A stretch of DNA of 64,000 bases, taken from assembly GCF_000424985.1 (NCBI RefSeq), contig NZ_AUKX01000001.1, positions 62,001 to 126,000 on the forward strand, written 5' to 3'. The notes under the pieces were generated by a model. That model had not been told where the DNA came from. It saw only the letters and a program-made list of their open reading frames with translations, and did not search any database. The position numbers were made by a program, and so were the translations under genes. Of this stretch, positions 37,225 to 46,894 are shown one piece after another. How positions within the stretch are numbered: position 1 is the first letter of the stretch; every line of letters begins with the position of its first letter. This stretch comes from Arenibacter latericius DSM 15913 (GTDB lineage Bacteria > Bacteroidota > Bacteroidia > Flavobacteriales > Flavobacteriaceae).

Positions 37225-38274
37225 TTATATAATCAGCATGGCATCCCCATAGGAATAAAACTTATATCCTTCCTTAACAGCCTCTTTATACGCTTCTTTC
37301 ATCAGGTCGTGTCCCATAAAGGCAGATACCATCATTAAAAGTGTAGATTTTGGCAAGTGAAAATTGGTCACCATTGCATTGGCAATACTAAAATCGTATG
37401 GTGGGAAAATAAATTTGTTAGTCCAACCATTAAACGTATTCAGTGTCTGCTGTGTAGAAACAGCACTTTCCAATCCACGCATAGCGGTAGTACCTACAGC
37501 ACAAACTCTACGTTTTTGAAGTTTAGCATTGTTTACAATCTCAGTAGCCTTCTCATCAATAACTAGCTCCTCACTATCCATCTTATGCTTAGAAAGGTCC
37601 TCTACTTCTACAGGGTTAAAGGTACCTAACCCTACATGTAGCGTAAGCTCAGCGAAATCTATTCCTTTAATTTCTAATCTTTTTAACAAGTGCTTAGAGA
37701 AATGCAAGCCAGCAGTTGGCGCCGCTACAGCCCCTTCATGCTTAGCATAAATGGTCTGGTAACGCTTTGCATCTTCAGGCTCCACCATTCTCTTAATATA
37801 TTTTGGCAATGGGGTTTCTCCCAATTCCTTTAGTTTTCCTCTAAAATCGAAATAGGAACCGTCATATAAGAATCTCAATGTTCTTCCTCTAGAGGTGGTA
37901 TTATCGATTACCTCTGCTACCAAAGATTCATCCTCCCCAAAGTACAACTTATTACCAATTCTAATTTTACGAGCAGGATCTACTAAAACATCCCATAGTC
38001 TTTGCTCTTCATTTAACTCTCGCAATAAGAAAACCTCTATCCTAGCGCCAGTTTTTTCCTTGTTTCCGTATAATCTTGCAGGAAATACTTTGGTGTTGTT
38101 GAGCACCATTACATCGCCCTCATCAAAATAATCTATTAGGTCTTTAAATAGCTTATGCTCTATTTTACCAGTTTCTCTATGTACCACCATTAATTTGGAC
38201 TCGTCCCTGTTCTCTGCAGGATACTCAGCCAATAATTCACTTGGAAGATCAAAATTGAAGTGCGATAATTTCAT
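37225..38274 (-). CDS. queA: tRNA preQ1(34) S-adenosylmethionine ribosyltransferase-isomerase QueA
   Basis: QueA transfers and rearranges the ribose of SAM onto preQ1 in tRNA to give epoxyqueuosine. The 349-residue sequence matches the family from [23 protein letters not shown] to YSYGDAMLI. In between are [29 protein letters not shown] and [13 protein letters not shown]. The start is ATG 38274. It has its own promoter (38315-38322) and terminator, so it is a single-gene unit. Confidence 0.96.
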   Translation of the reverse strand: MKLSHFNFDLPSELLAEYPAENRDESKLMVVHRETGKIEHKLFKDLIDYFDEGDVMVLNNTKVFPARLYGNKEKTGARIEVFLLRELNEEQRLWDVLVDPARKIRIGNKLYFGEDESLVAEVIDNTTSRGRTLRFLYDGSYFDFRGKLKELGETPLPKYIKRMVEPEDAKRYQTIYAKHEGAVAAPTAGLHFSKHLLKRLEIKGIDFAELTLHVGLGTFNPVEVEDLSKHKMDSEELVIDEKATEIVNNAKLQKRRVCAVGTTAMRGLESAVSTQQTLNTFNGWTNKFIFPPYDFSIANAMVTNFHLPKSTLLMMVSAFMGHDLMKEAYKEAVKEGYKFYSYGDAMLII

Positions 38275-38314
38275 TTAGTATTTACCTTATTTAAAGTTAA
38301 ACTTTTTGCGGATG

Positions 38315-38322
38315 CAAATATA
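38315..38322 (-). promoter_or_regulatory. queA promoter, -7 element
   Basis: TATATTTG on the minus strand matches TAnnTTTG, with TTG (38346-38344) 21 nt upstream. The predicted start is near 38311, 37 nt before the ATG. Confidence 0.65.
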
Positions 38323-38373
38323 CGAAGTTGACATAGCGGTTGTCAAGTAAATCGGCATTTAAATCATAATCAG

Positions 38374-39600
38374 CTACTTGTTCACTTGAAAATTTAAGTT
38401 TTCCATATCCTTCCAAAAATCTGGATACGATTTAGAAACCACCTCCGCATCATTAATAAATAGGGAGGTTTTCAATGCTAAAGGAGCAAATGCCATAGCC
38501 ATTCTATGGTCATTATAGGTGTCAATGGCGATATTTTTATTTATTTGATTTGACGGCCTAAGTGTTAAGGTCTTATCGGTAACCGAAATAGGCGCCCCTA
38601 ATTTTGTTAACTCCGTCTTTAATGCTTCCAATCTATCTGTTTCCTTAATTTTAAGCGTATGCAGACCTGTTAGATGACACCCTATACCTAGGCCAAAACA
38701 GCTCACTACTATAGTCTGAGCAATATCTGGGGCATTAGCAAGGTCTATTTCAATTTCTTTGTTGGCAACTGCTGTGGTTTTGCGAAGTATTACTTCATGC
38801 CCATTAAAGGTAGTCTCCACACCAAAATTGGTATAAATGTCAGCTAGCACACTATCTCCTTGTAGACTATCTTTACGATAGGAAGACAATGTAATTTCTG
38901 TTCCTACATCACAAAGCGAAACTATACTGTAAAAGTAAGACGCGGAACTCCAATCCGATTCCACTACTTGGGTGGAACTTGGAATTGATTCTTGCGGTAG
39001 CACTTTAATAGTATTACCCTCAAAGGAGCTTTCTACACCAATCTGAGAAAGCAGTCCCAAAGTCATCTTTATATAAGGCACAGAAGTAATTTTCCCTACC
39101 AACTCTAGTTCTATCCCATTCTCTAAACTAGGCGCTACCAACAACAAGGCAGATATATACTGACTACTAATATTGGCAGGTAAGCTTACCTTATTTTTTA
39201 CTATTTTTTTCCCTTTCACCTTTATTGGAGGGTAGCCTTCGTTATTTTCATAACTAATATCTGCCCCCAATTCTTTTAAAGCATCTACCAATACCTTTAT
39301 AGGTCTTTCGGTCATCCGTTTAGAACCCGTCAATACCACTTCTTTATTCTCTTGTGATGCAAAATAGGCTGTCAAAAATCGCATTGCCGTTCCTGCATGG
39401 TGGATATCTACTATTCCATTTTCTATCTGAAGGCCTTTTTCCATTACCTCAGCATCATCGGAGTTAGAAAGGTTTTCTATAGAAATAGTTGGATAAAGGG
39501 CCTGTAATAGTAATAGCCGATTAGATTCACTTTTAGAACCCGTTATTTTTACTGTAGCTTTTAGCAATGAGCTAGACGGGGCGGATAAATGTAGTTTCAA
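38374..39600 (-). CDS. aroA: 3-phosphoshikimate 1-carboxyvinyltransferase (EPSP synthase)
   Basis: The 408-residue enzyme joins PEP to shikimate-3-phosphate on the way to chorismate. ITGSKSESNRLLLLQAL near residue 18 is the phosphate-binding loop. HHAGTAMRFLTAY and GSKRMTERPI follow, with KETDRLEALKTEL and NDHRMAMAFAPLAL near the C-terminus. It starts at TTG 39600, since an in-frame TAG lies two codons upstream and no ATG fits. The product feeds the Phe/Tyr operon 3 kb away. Confidence 0.95.
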   Translation of the reverse strand: MKLHLSAPSSSLLKATVKITGSKSESNRLLLLQALYPTISIENLSNSDDAEVMEKGLQIENGIVDIHHAGTAMRFLTAYFASQENKEVVLTGSKRMTERPIKVLVDALKELGADISYENNEGYPPIKVKGKKIVKNKVSLPANISSQYISALLLVAPSLENGIELELVGKITSVPYIKMTLGLLSQIGVESSFEGNTIKVLPQESIPSSTQVVESDWSSASYFYSIVSLCDVGTEITLSSYRKDSLQGDSVLADIYTNFGVETTFNGHEVILRKTTAVANKEIEIDLANAPDIAQTIVVSCFGLGIGCHLTGLHTLKIKETDRLEALKTELTKLGAPISVTDKTLTLRPSNQINKNIAIDTYNDHRMAMAFAPLALKTSLFINDAEVVSKSYPDFWKDMENLNFQVNK

Positions 39601-39669
39601 ATTCTATGGGATTTTTATAATAGTACCAATTTTCTCGTTTTTTGGAGCGTATCCAAAAAGCATAAGCTA

Positions 39670-39677
39670 CAAATATA
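39670..39677 (-). promoter_or_regulatory. aroA promoter, -7 element
   Basis: TATATTTG on the minus strand, just past the end of the mazG-like gene. The predicted start is near 39666, 66 nt before the aroA TTG. The -33 part is not recognisable. Confidence 0.55.
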
Positions 39678-39680
39678 CTA

Positions 39681-40007
39681 TTATTTCAGCTTTTCATTAC
39701 TGTGATGACGCTCATGATCTCTAGTTGCCTTTAGATCTAATTTTTTGTCAAAAGACTCTTGTAGATTGATGCCGGTTTGATTTGCCAAACATAGCACCAC
39801 AAAAAGTACGTCTGCCAATTCTTCCCCTAAATCTTTATCCTTATCCGATTCTTTTTCACTTTGCTCTCCGTACCTCCTAGCAATGATACGAGCCACTTCT
39901 CCGACCTCTTCAGTGAGTTGAGCCATATTGGTAAGCTCGTTAAAATAACGTACCCCATGGGCCTTAATCCAATTATCTACAGCTAACTGTGCGTCTTTTA
40001 TATTCAT
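39681..40007 (-). CDS. MazG-like nucleotide pyrophosphohydrolase
   Basis: The 108-residue all-alpha protein carries the MazG metal-binding motif QLTEEVGEVARI near residue 30 and the second acid pair DLGEELADVLFVVLCLA near 64. These match the EExxE...ExxD pattern of NTP pyrophosphohydrolases. It probably removes non-canonical nucleoside triphosphates in the cytoplasm; the substrate is not determined by sequence. It starts at ATG 40007 and has a TAnnTTTG promoter element upstream. Confidence 0.9.
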   Translation of the reverse strand: MNIKDAQLAVDNWIKAHGVRYFNELTNMAQLTEEVGEVARIIARRYGEQSEKESDKDKDLGEELADVLFVVLCLANQTGINLQESFDKKLDLKATRDHERHHSNEKLK

Positions 40008-40042
40008 TATTTAGATTTTTTTACTAAAACTACATTATCGCT

Positions 40043-40050
40043 CAAAATTA
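40043..40050 (-). promoter_or_regulatory. Promoter -7 element for the MazG-like gene
   Basis: TAATTTTG on the minus strand matches TAnnTTTG. The predicted start is near 40039, 32 nt before the ATG. Confidence 0.55.
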
Positions 40051-40077
40051 ATTACTCTGAATAGCGAATGCAGTTCC

Positions 40078-40530
40078 TTATTCTTTATTCTTTGTATCTA
40101 TCTGTATGGTTACTGGCCCATCATTTATCAAAGCCACTTTCATATCTGCACCAAAGACTCCCGTCCCTACTTTTTTTCCTAAGTCTTTTTCTATTTGAGC
40201 TATAAAGCCCTCATATAATGGGACAGCAGTATCTGGCTTGGCTGCCTTAAGATAACTAGGTCTGTTTCCCTTTTTAGTAGAAGCATGAAGGGTAAACTGA
40301 CTAACTACAATTAACTCTCCATCTTGTTGTAATAAGGATTGATTCATAACTCCTTCCTCATCATTAAAAATCCTTAGGTTGGCTATTTTCTTAGACAACC
40401 AAACAATATCTTCCTCTCCATCTGTTTCTTCAATCCCTAAAAGGACTAAAAGCCCATTAGATATCTCTGATATTAATTCTCCTTCCACGGTAACACTCGC
40501 TTGTGCTACTCTTTGTATTACTGCTCTCAT
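40078..40530 (-). CDS. dtd: D-aminoacyl-tRNA deacylase Dtd
   Basis: Dtd removes D-amino acids (and mischarged glycine) from tRNA. The 150-residue protein begins MRAVIQRVAQASVTVEGE. It has the two family motifs VVSQFTLHAST near residue 77 and NDGPVTIQID at the C-terminus, which correspond to SQFTL and NxGPVT. The start ATG 40530 overlaps the rsgA stop by 4 nt, so the two are probably coupled. Confidence 0.96.
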   Translation of the reverse strand: MRAVIQRVAQASVTVEGELISEISNGLLVLLGIEETDGEEDIVWLSKKIANLRIFNDEEGVMNQSLLQQDGELIVVSQFTLHASTKKGNRPSYLKAAKPDTAVPLYEGFIAQIEKDLGKKVGTGVFGADMKVALINDGPVTIQIDTKNKE

Positions 40531-41480
40531 TTTTTTTCTCCGTAAATATCTGTTCTGTAATTCTCGTCCTCTCCCGAGATCATTTGCAAATAACTTTTAT
40601 ACCTACTCCAAGCTACCAGATCCTTTTCTAAGGCTTCCTTCACAGCACATTGAGGCTCATCTACATGCAAGCAATTATTAAACCTACATTCACCTTGCAG
40701 CTTAAAGAATTCTGGGAAATAACCGCCTATCTCTTCCTTTTCCATATCTACTATCCCAAAACCTTTAATTCCGGGAGTATCTATTATTTGTGCTCCCATA
40801 CTTAGATCGAACATTTCTGCAAAAGTAGTGGTATGTTGACCCTGTAAGTGTTGAGTGGATATATCTTTAGTTTTTAAATTTAACTCTGGCTCAATAGCAT
40901 TGACCAAAGTAGATTTACCCACCCCAGAATGTCCAGAGAACATACTAGTCTTACCTAACATCAATTCTTTAACCTGATCCACATTTTTACCGCTAGCAGC
41001 AGATATACCTATACATTTATACCCAATATCCCTATAAAGAGCCGCCAAATACCTTATTTCATCTAGCTCTTCGGAACTATAGGTGTCAATTTTATTGAAA
41101 AGTAAAATCACTGGGATGTTATAAGCCTCTGCTGTAACCAAAAAACGATCTATAAAAGTGGTGAAAGTAGTAGGGTTATTAAGGGTTACCATTAGGAACA
41201 CCTGGTCTAAATTACTCGCTATAATATGAGTCTGCTTGGAAAGATTAACCGATTTTCTAATAATATAATTCTTCCTATCCTTTATGTCGGTAATTACCCC
41301 TTGCGCCTCCTCAGCAGAAGGATCCTCCTCAAAAATCACCACATCCCCTACCGCAATAGGATTTGTACTCTTTATTCCTTTTAGTCGGAATCTTCCTTTA
41401 ATCCTACAGTTATAGAATACTCCTTCTTTGGTCTTTACAATATACCAACTGCCAGTAGATTTATAAACGGTTCCCTCCAT
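40527..41480 (-). CDS. rsgA: Ribosome small subunit-dependent GTPase RsgA
   Basis: RsgA helps late maturation of the 30S subunit. The 317-residue protein has the OB-fold first (VYKSTGSWYIVKTKEGVFYNCRIKG). The circularly permuted GTPase follows with G4 LLFNKIDTY, then G1 FSGHSGVGKSTLVN, then G3 IIDTPGIKGFG. The zinc-binding tail is CRFNNCLHVDEPQC. All motifs are intact. It starts at ATG 41480. A 331-nt non-coding stretch lies upstream. Confidence 0.96.
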   Translation of the reverse strand: MEGTVYKSTGSWYIVKTKEGVFYNCRIKGRFRLKGIKSTNPIAVGDVVIFEEDPSAEEAQGVITDIKDRKNYIIRKSVNLSKQTHIIASNLDQVFLMVTLNNPTTFTTFIDRFLVTAEAYNIPVILLFNKIDTYSSEELDEIRYLAALYRDIGYKCIGISAASGKNVDQVKELMLGKTSMFSGHSGVGKSTLVNAIEPELNLKTKDISTQHLQGQHTTTFAEMFDLSMGAQIIDTPGIKGFGIVDMEKEEIGGYFPEFFKLQGECRFNNCLHVDEPQCAVKEALEKDLVAWSRYKSYLQMISGEDENYRTDIYGEKK

Positions 41481-41811
41481 GTATACATTCGTCTTTTGTT
41501 TTGCAAAGAAACAACTTTAGTTTAACAAATCCACTTGCTACTATATAACGATCAGCACCTTAAACCCCAATTTATATAAGCACATAAGTTTTTAAATCTA
41601 TTTATCGTCAGATATACAAAATGATGATTTAAAGTATTTAATCAATGTGACTTCTTAATTATGGTTTTTAAGAATCCTAAATTCACCTTTGCAAACTACA
41701 ATCACAGCTAAAAATTAAATAAGAAAACCCCAAGAAATTGGGGTTTTAGTAATAATATTATTCTAAAATCTATAGCGTTAACGCTAAGTACTTTCAGACT
41801 ATATAATTGTT
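41481..41811. other. Non-coding stretch upstream of rsgA
   Basis: No gene was seen. It holds the terminator of the GIN-domain gene at 41724-41747. Between this and rsgA there must be a promoter, but no clear TAnnTTTG was found on the minus strand. CACCTTTG at 41684-41691 on the plus strand is one base off consensus. Confidence 0.4.
41724..41747 (-). terminator. Terminator of the GIN-domain gene
   Basis: AAAACCCCAA and TTGGGGTTTT arms with a 4-nt loop. On the minus strand the stem is followed by CTTATTTAATTTTT. It lies 65 nt past the stop at 41812. Confidence 0.8.
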
Positions 41812-42492
41812 TTAGTCCATCACTTTCACTCTCCCACCTGCAAAAGTATTCTGTTTCACCTCTTTTGGATTACCATAAATAAGCACATCACCACCTATTC
41901 TCATGTGTACATCTACAATTTCAGAAGCATAGACCTCAGCCTCACCTGCAGCGGTAATTTTTACGTTAGCATCCTCGCTTTTCAGTAGCCTGCCACCGAA
42001 AATCCCACCCGTAGTAAGCACTACATTAAGATTTTTCGTGACCCCTGAAGCTTCTATAATACCACCAGTCACCGCTCTAGAATCTACTCTTCTTACATCT
42101 AACTCCACCTTTATATTGGCACCTTCCTGAGCCTTTAAGGTTATAGAATTTTGAGCGAAGATTCCATCTGATGTAATTCTAGCGCCTTCATTAGCATCAA
42201 TCACATCTAACTCCTTATAATAAACCTCAACAAAGGTATTTTCACCATGGAATTTTTTATTGATTGCCATTTTCACCCTAAGCGTTCCGTTTCTATTTAC
42301 CACCTGTAAATCGTCCACGTTATCGCCTTTAACTATTACTTTATTTTCATCAGATTTAACCAGTTTCACCTCAATTAAATCGTACACTTTTATTTCATTA
42401 AAATCTCCAACAGCTCTTTCAGATGTTTGCTGAGACATCATTGTAAATGACACTAACAAGGCTACAAGAGCAACTACATTTTTTAAATTCAT
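41812..42492 (-). CDS. GIN-domain (DUF2807) exported protein
   Basis: The 226-residue protein has a signal peptide (VVALVALLVSFTMMSQ). A repetitive beta-strand protein follows, of the head GIN/DUF2807 type: FNEIKVYDLIEVKLVKSDENKVIVKG, then repeating strands such as ANEGARITSDG and ITAAGEAEVYAS. It probably forms a right-handed beta-helix outside the cytoplasmic membrane. No enzymatic motif is seen and the role is unknown. A second GIN protein, a lipoprotein, is at 53192-53971. Confidence 0.87.
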   Translation of the reverse strand: MNLKNVVALVALLVSFTMMSQQTSERAVGDFNEIKVYDLIEVKLVKSDENKVIVKGDNVDDLQVVNRNGTLRVKMAINKKFHGENTFVEVYYKELDVIDANEGARITSDGIFAQNSITLKAQEGANIKVELDVRRVDSRAVTGGIIEASGVTKNLNVVLTTGGIFGGRLLKSEDANVKITAAGEAEVYASEIVDVHMRIGGDVLIYGNPKEVKQNTFAGGRVKVMD

Positions 42493-42736
42493 ATTGTTCT
42501 TTTATCAGTTATAAAATTATTATTAGACAGGCTATGTTCTTAATATTTTCATTAAAGATGACATAAAACCTAGTTTATTACACTTGATTAAGGAAAAATT
42601 TAACTTTTTCAAAAGAATTACAACCCTTACCCGCAGCAGATTCCTTGTCAAACTACCAAGAAAAGTCCTCCCTATCTTCTTAAGATAACCGCACTTTCTA
42701 TCACAGAAAGACTCACTTTAAACTAAAAACAAATAA

Positions 42737-42767
42737 CAATAAAACCCGCATAAAGCGGGTTTTATTG
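42737..42767 (-). terminator. Terminator of the Phe/Tyr operon
   Basis: A perfect 13-bp stem (caataaaacccgc with its complement, loop ATAAA) lies 24 nt after the stop of the DAHP synthase gene. It is followed by a T-rich stretch on the minus strand. Confidence 0.85.
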
Positions 42768-42791
42768 AATATAAATTTTACAATTATAGCA

Positions 42792-43886
42792 TTATCCGTT
42801 AATAATCTTCTCTTGATGGTTGATAGATTCTTGGTGGATAGCTTTAAACATTTTTAGAATAAACTCTTCGCTCAATCCTCTAGCTTCTCCTTCTAATATC
42901 ATATTCCCTAGAATAGCATTCCATCTGTTACTTTGTAACACAGCAACGTTCTTTTGCTTTTTCAGGGCTCCAATGCTATCAGAAACCTTCATTCTTTTTC
43001 CTAGAATATCGATCACCTGATTATCAATTATATCTATCTGAGCTCTTAGATTACTCAGGTCGTTCTGGTATTCCAATTCTTCGTTAGACTCCTTTCTAAT
43101 CTTAAGGTCTCTCATAATCTGGATTAATCTTGCTGGTGTAACTTGCTGAGCAGCATCACTCCAAGCATTATCTGGATCAAAGTGTGTTTCAATCATCAAC
43201 CCATCAAAATTAAGATCCAATGCGGTTTGAGAAACATCAAAAATCATATCTCTATTACCAGTAATATGAGAAGGATCGTTGATTATTGGCAGGTCTGGAA
43301 ATTTAGTCTGCAGTTCAATAGCCATTTGCCATTCTGGGATATTTCTGTATTTAGATTTCTCATAAGTAGAGAACCCTCTATGAATTACCCCTAAATTTTT
43401 AATATTAGCGGAATGTAAACGCTCTACAGCACCTAACCATAACGCTAAATCTGGGTTTACTGGGTTTTTAATTAATACTATTTTATCTGTTCCTTCCAAA
43501 GCATCCGCAATTTCCTGAACGATAAATGGACTCACGGTAGAACGTGCTCCAATCCATAGTAAATCTACATCATGCTCCAAAGCCAATTCTACATGAGCTC
43601 TGTTAGCCACTTCGGTAGCGGTCTTTAAACCGGTTTCCTCTTTAACTTTTTGCAACCATTTTAGCCCTAGTGCGCCTACCCCCTCAAACATACCAGGTCT
43701 AGTCCTTGGCTTCCATATTCCAGCCCTAAAGTAATTTACATCGGTGTCCTTTAACTCATTTGCAATTCTCATTACTTGCTCTTCCGTCTCCGCACTACAA
43801 GGTCCGGCAATCACTAATGGATGGTCCAATTTCATATCGTCCAACCAAGTTCTCATTTGTTTTGAATTTTCCATTTCTATACTCAT
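42792..43886 (-). CDS. Bifunctional DAHP synthase / chorismate mutase
   Basis: Residues 1 to about 265 are a class Ib DAHP synthase (KDPG aldolase type): LVIAGPCSAETEEQV, YFRAGIWKPRTRPGMFEG, LIKNPVNPDLALW, IINDPSHITGNRD. Residues about 275-364 are an AroQ chorismate mutase (LRAQIDIIDNQVIDILGKRMKVSDSIG). It thus makes both the first intermediate of the shikimate pathway and prephenate. The mutase part may also give feedback control by prephenate, as in related fusions. The start ATG 43886 shares a base with the tyrA stop. Confidence 0.94.
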   Translation of the reverse strand: MSIEMENSKQMRTWLDDMKLDHPLVIAGPCSAETEEQVMRIANELKDTDVNYFRAGIWKPRTRPGMFEGVGALGLKWLQKVKEETGLKTATEVANRAHVELALEHDVDLLWIGARSTVSPFIVQEIADALEGTDKIVLIKNPVNPDLALWLGAVERLHSANIKNLGVIHRGFSTYEKSKYRNIPEWQMAIELQTKFPDLPIINDPSHITGNRDMIFDVSQTALDLNFDGLMIETHFDPDNAWSDAAQQVTPARLIQIMRDLKIRKESNEELEYQNDLSNLRAQIDIIDNQVIDILGKRMKVSDSIGALKKQKNVAVLQSNRWNAILGNMILEGEARGLSEEFILKMFKAIHQESINHQEKIING

Positions 43887-44743
43887 TATTTATTTAGTGG
43901 TATTCCGTTTAATATTCCCTTAATTTTATTGGTATTATTCATTTCGTCATAAATGCCTTCGTAGTTATCTTTTTCTAGCATTTGTTTAAAAGTTTCAAGA
44001 TTCCCTATGTATTCACTCAAGGTTTCAATAACATTCTCCTTGTTCTGTTTAAAAATTGGTGTCCACATGGCCGGCGAGCTTTTTGCCAATCGCACCGTGC
44101 TTTCAAATCCACTCCCTGCCATGTCAAAAATATCACGTTCATTTCTTTCTTTATCTATAACCGTCTTTCCTAACATAAAAGAACTGATATGTGATAAATG
44201 GGAAACATAAGCAATATGTTTGTCATGCGCCTCTGGATTCATATATCTAATTCGCATTCCCAACTGCTGAAACAGATCTAATGCGCGCTCCTGTAATTTA
44301 AAAGCTGTCTTCTCTATCTCACAAATAATATTTGTTTTCCCTTTGTACAAACCTTCAATTGCCGCAGAGGGCCCAGAGAATTCAGTTCCCGCAATGGGGT
44401 GACAAGCTAGAAAATTCCGTCTTTTATCATGATTCTCCAAAGTTTTACAGATTAACGATTTTGTAGACCCCGCATCCATTACGATAGCCTCATCATGAAC
44501 AGCATCTAAAATAAGTGGCAGCTCCCTAGCCATTACGTCCACAGGAATACTTACAATTACTAGGTCTGCTTGTGAAAGCTGACTATAATCTGCTTTCTCA
44601 TCAATTATGGAAAGAGACAAGGCCTCTTCCAAATGATTAGGATTGGCGTCTATTCCAAAAATACGACTATTGGGCAGCACCTTTTTTATGTCTCTCGCGA
44701 AAGAGCCTCCGATTAATCCTATCCCTATTATAAATACATTCAT
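43886..44743 (-). CDS. tyrA: Prephenate dehydrogenase TyrA
   Basis: The 285-residue enzyme oxidises prephenate to 4-hydroxyphenylpyruvate with NAD(P). The Rossmann loop is IIGIGLIGGSFARDI at the start, followed by VIVSIPVDV. MDAGSTKSLICKTL and CHPIAGTEFSGPSAA are the family motifs near residues 92 and 116. HIAYVSHLSHISSFML closes the catalytic region. There is no ACT domain. It lies between the aminotransferase and the DAHP synthase genes in the aromatic operon. Confidence 0.95.
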   Translation of the reverse strand: MNVFIIGIGLIGGSFARDIKKVLPNSRIFGIDANPNHLEEALSLSIIDEKADYSQLSQADLVIVSIPVDVMARELPLILDAVHDEAIVMDAGSTKSLICKTLENHDKRRNFLACHPIAGTEFSGPSAAIEGLYKGKTNIICEIEKTAFKLQERALDLFQQLGMRIRYMNPEAHDKHIAYVSHLSHISSFMLGKTVIDKERNERDIFDMAGSGFESTVRLAKSSPAMWTPIFKQNKENVIETLSEYIGNLETFKQMLEKDNYEGIYDEMNNTNKIKGILNGIPLNK

Positions 44744-44828
44744 AATTATACTACTTATATACTCAACAAAATAAACTGGAACTCCATCACCCTACTTTTA
44801 CAAACCAGTCTTATCTATTTTTATTATT

Positions 44829-45971
44829 TTAAAATCTTTCTATAGCCTCTTTTATTTTATCGGCCTTTACGCAAAGGGAAAACCTAATATATCCCTCCCC
44901 ATTACTACCAAATATGGTTCCTGGGGTAATAAATATATTTTTATCGTAAAGCACCTCATCAATAAACTTTTCTGCAGAAGATATCCCGTTTGGCAGTTTA
45001 GCCCAAACAAACATTCCTACGGCATTCCTATCGTATTCACAATTCAATTTATCCGCCAACTCGTATATGAGTTCTCTTCTCTTGCTATACACCCTACTGA
45101 GCTCCTGAAACCATGCATCATCACTATTTAAAGCAGCTATAGCTCCTTTTTGGATTCCGTAGAACATTCCAGAATCCATATTGCTTTTCACTTTTAATAT
45201 AGCGTCAATATGTTCTGCATTCCCAAGTACCATACCTACTCTCCAACCCGCCATATTAAAGGTCTTACTAAGGGAGTTTAATTCTAGGGCTACATCTTTT
45301 GCACCATCTATTCCCAAAATACTGATAGGATTTTCGTTAAGGACAAAACTATAAGGGTTATCGTTTACCAATAGAATTTGATTTCTTTTTGCAAAGGCAA
45401 CCAACTCCTCCAATTGAGCAACAGTTGCTGTAGCTCCTGTTGGCATATGAGGATAACTAGTCCACATTATTTTTACCTTAGATAGATCTTGCTCCTCTAA
45501 TGCCTCAATATTTGGAAACCATCCATTAGTTTCTTTAAGGTCATAATACCTAGGTACCGCCTCTACCAATTTGGTCACCGAAGTATAGGTAGGATAACCA
45601 GGGTTAGGAATTAATGCTTCATCACCCTTATTTAAAAAAGCCATACTTATGTGCATGATGCCTTCTTTAGATCCCATTAAGGGCAAAACTTCGGTCTGTG
45701 AATTTATAGTCACATTAAACCTACTCTTATAAAATTGAGTGAAAGCTTCCCTTAGTTCGGGCAACCCCTGATAACTTTGATACTGGTGCGCACCATCATG
45801 GGCTATTGCCTCCGTAACAGCATTTAAAACTTCTTGGGAAGGTGCCATATCCGGACTCCCTATTCCCATGTTAATTACTGGTCTCCCTTCTGCCATTAAT
45901 CCCCTTACTTCCCTCAATTTTTTAGAGAAGTAGTATTCTTCCACCGTACTTAATCTATCTGCAATTTTCAT
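44829..45971 (-). CDS. PLP-dependent aminotransferase of the Phe/Tyr operon
   Basis: This 380-residue class I/II aminotransferase has NMGIGSPDMAPSQEV at the start and NPGYPTYTSV near residue 117. NDNPYSFVL and ELNSLSKTFNMAGWRVGM hold the PLP-binding lysine near 235. RFSLCVKADKIKEAIERF is the C-terminus with the carboxylate-binding arginine. Its place between pheA and tyrA indicates that it transaminates phenylpyruvate and 4-hydroxyphenylpyruvate, or prephenate. The start ATG 45971 overlaps pheA by 4 nt. Confidence 0.93.
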   Translation of the reverse strand: MKIADRLSTVEEYYFSKKLREVRGLMAEGRPVINMGIGSPDMAPSQEVLNAVTEAIAHDGAHQYQSYQGLPELREAFTQFYKSRFNVTINSQTEVLPLMGSKEGIMHISMAFLNKGDEALIPNPGYPTYTSVTKLVEAVPRYYDLKETNGWFPNIEALEEQDLSKVKIMWTSYPHMPTGATATVAQLEELVAFAKRNQILLVNDNPYSFVLNENPISILGIDGAKDVALELNSLSKTFNMAGWRVGMVLGNAEHIDAILKVKSNMDSGMFYGIQKGAIAALNSDDAWFQELSRVYSKRRELIYELADKLNCEYDRNAVGMFVWAKLPNGISSAEKFIDEVLYDKNIFITPGTIFGSNGEGYIRFSLCVKADKIKEAIERF

Positions 45972-46798
45972 ATTCTTTTGGCTTTTTTATACTCCCCCAA
46001 TACTTTAAATTCTTCTGCCATGATTCCAAGGAGGGATTTTGCTTTTTCAAAATGTTGATACTCTTCAAAGGTTACATCCACAAAAAAGGAGTATTTCCAA
46101 GGCATTTCTATAACCGGCAAGGATTGAATCTTGGTCAGGTTTAAATTACAATCGCTCATTACATTTAAGACTGTGGCCAAGCTACCTCTCTTATGATCTG
46201 TAAGAAAACGAATGGATGCTTTGTTAATCTCTTCCTTAGGCCATACTTTATTCTGTGTTTTAACAATAATAAACCGCGTAGAATTATCCTTAATAGTTTG
46301 AATATTACTGTGAATAATATCTAAACTATAGAGCTCTGCAGCTACCTTTGGTGCAATTGCAGCAATACCTGTTAATTGATTTTCTTGGATTCTTTTGGCG
46401 GTTTCAGCTGTATCAACATCTTCTACCAATTTAATATGACTATAATCCTTAAAGAATTCCTTACACTGTAACAAAGCCATTGGGTGAGAATGCACCTCTT
46501 TAACATCATCCATAGTCTGGCCTTTTAAAACCATTAAATTATGGTGAATGTTTAGGTATTGCTCCCCTATAATATGCAAGTTATTACTGTAAACAAGTGC
46601 ATAATTAGGGATAATAGATCCTGCAATGGAATTTTCAATAGCCATCACCCCAGTATCGGCGGTTTTCTGCAGTAATTGATCTACTAAATAATCAAAGGAA
46701 TGACATTCCAAGTACGTTACATCATCACCAAAATAGTTCTTTGCCACCTGATGATGATTGGAACCCTTTATACCTTGTATTGCTATTTTTAACTCCAT
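45968..46798 (-). CDS. pheA: Prephenate dehydratase PheA
   Basis: The 276-residue enzyme converts prephenate to phenylpyruvate. The catalytic domain begins KIAIQGIKGSNHHQVAKNYF and contains AIENSIAGSIIPNY. The dehydratase threonine is in NSTRFIIVKT. The last 80 residues (KRGSLATVLNVMSDCNLNLTKIQSLPV) are an ACT domain that binds phenylalanine for feedback inhibition. It is the first gene of the operon. Its mRNA leader carries an aromatic leader peptide and a terminator (46839-46966), so transcription is probably attenuated by charged aromatic tRNA. Confidence 0.95.
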   Translation of the reverse strand: MELKIAIQGIKGSNHHQVAKNYFGDDVTYLECHSFDYLVDQLLQKTADTGVMAIENSIAGSIIPNYALVYSNNLHIIGEQYLNIHHNLMVLKGQTMDDVKEVHSHPMALLQCKEFFKDYSHIKLVEDVDTAETAKRIQENQLTGIAAIAPKVAAELYSLDIIHSNIQTIKDNSTRFIIVKTQNKVWPKEEINKASIRFLTDHKRGSLATVLNVMSDCNLNLTKIQSLPVIEMPWKYSFFVDVTFEEYQHFEKAKSLLGIMAEEFKVLGEYKKAKRI

Positions 46799-46838
46799 TT
46801 ATTTAATTCTCCTAGAGCGATTTATCTCAATTTTATCC

Positions 46839-46870
46839 AAAAAAAAAGCCCCATTTTACACGGGACTTTT
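46839..46870 (-). terminator. Attenuator terminator in the pheA leader
   Basis: An 11-bp stem (46870-46860 with 46854-46844, loop GTAAA) runs into nine consecutive T residues (46847-46839). It lies 40 nt before the pheA ATG and after the leader ORF, so it is not the end of any gene. Confidence 0.92.
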
Positions 46871-46894
46871 ATCTATATATACATTTAAAATATG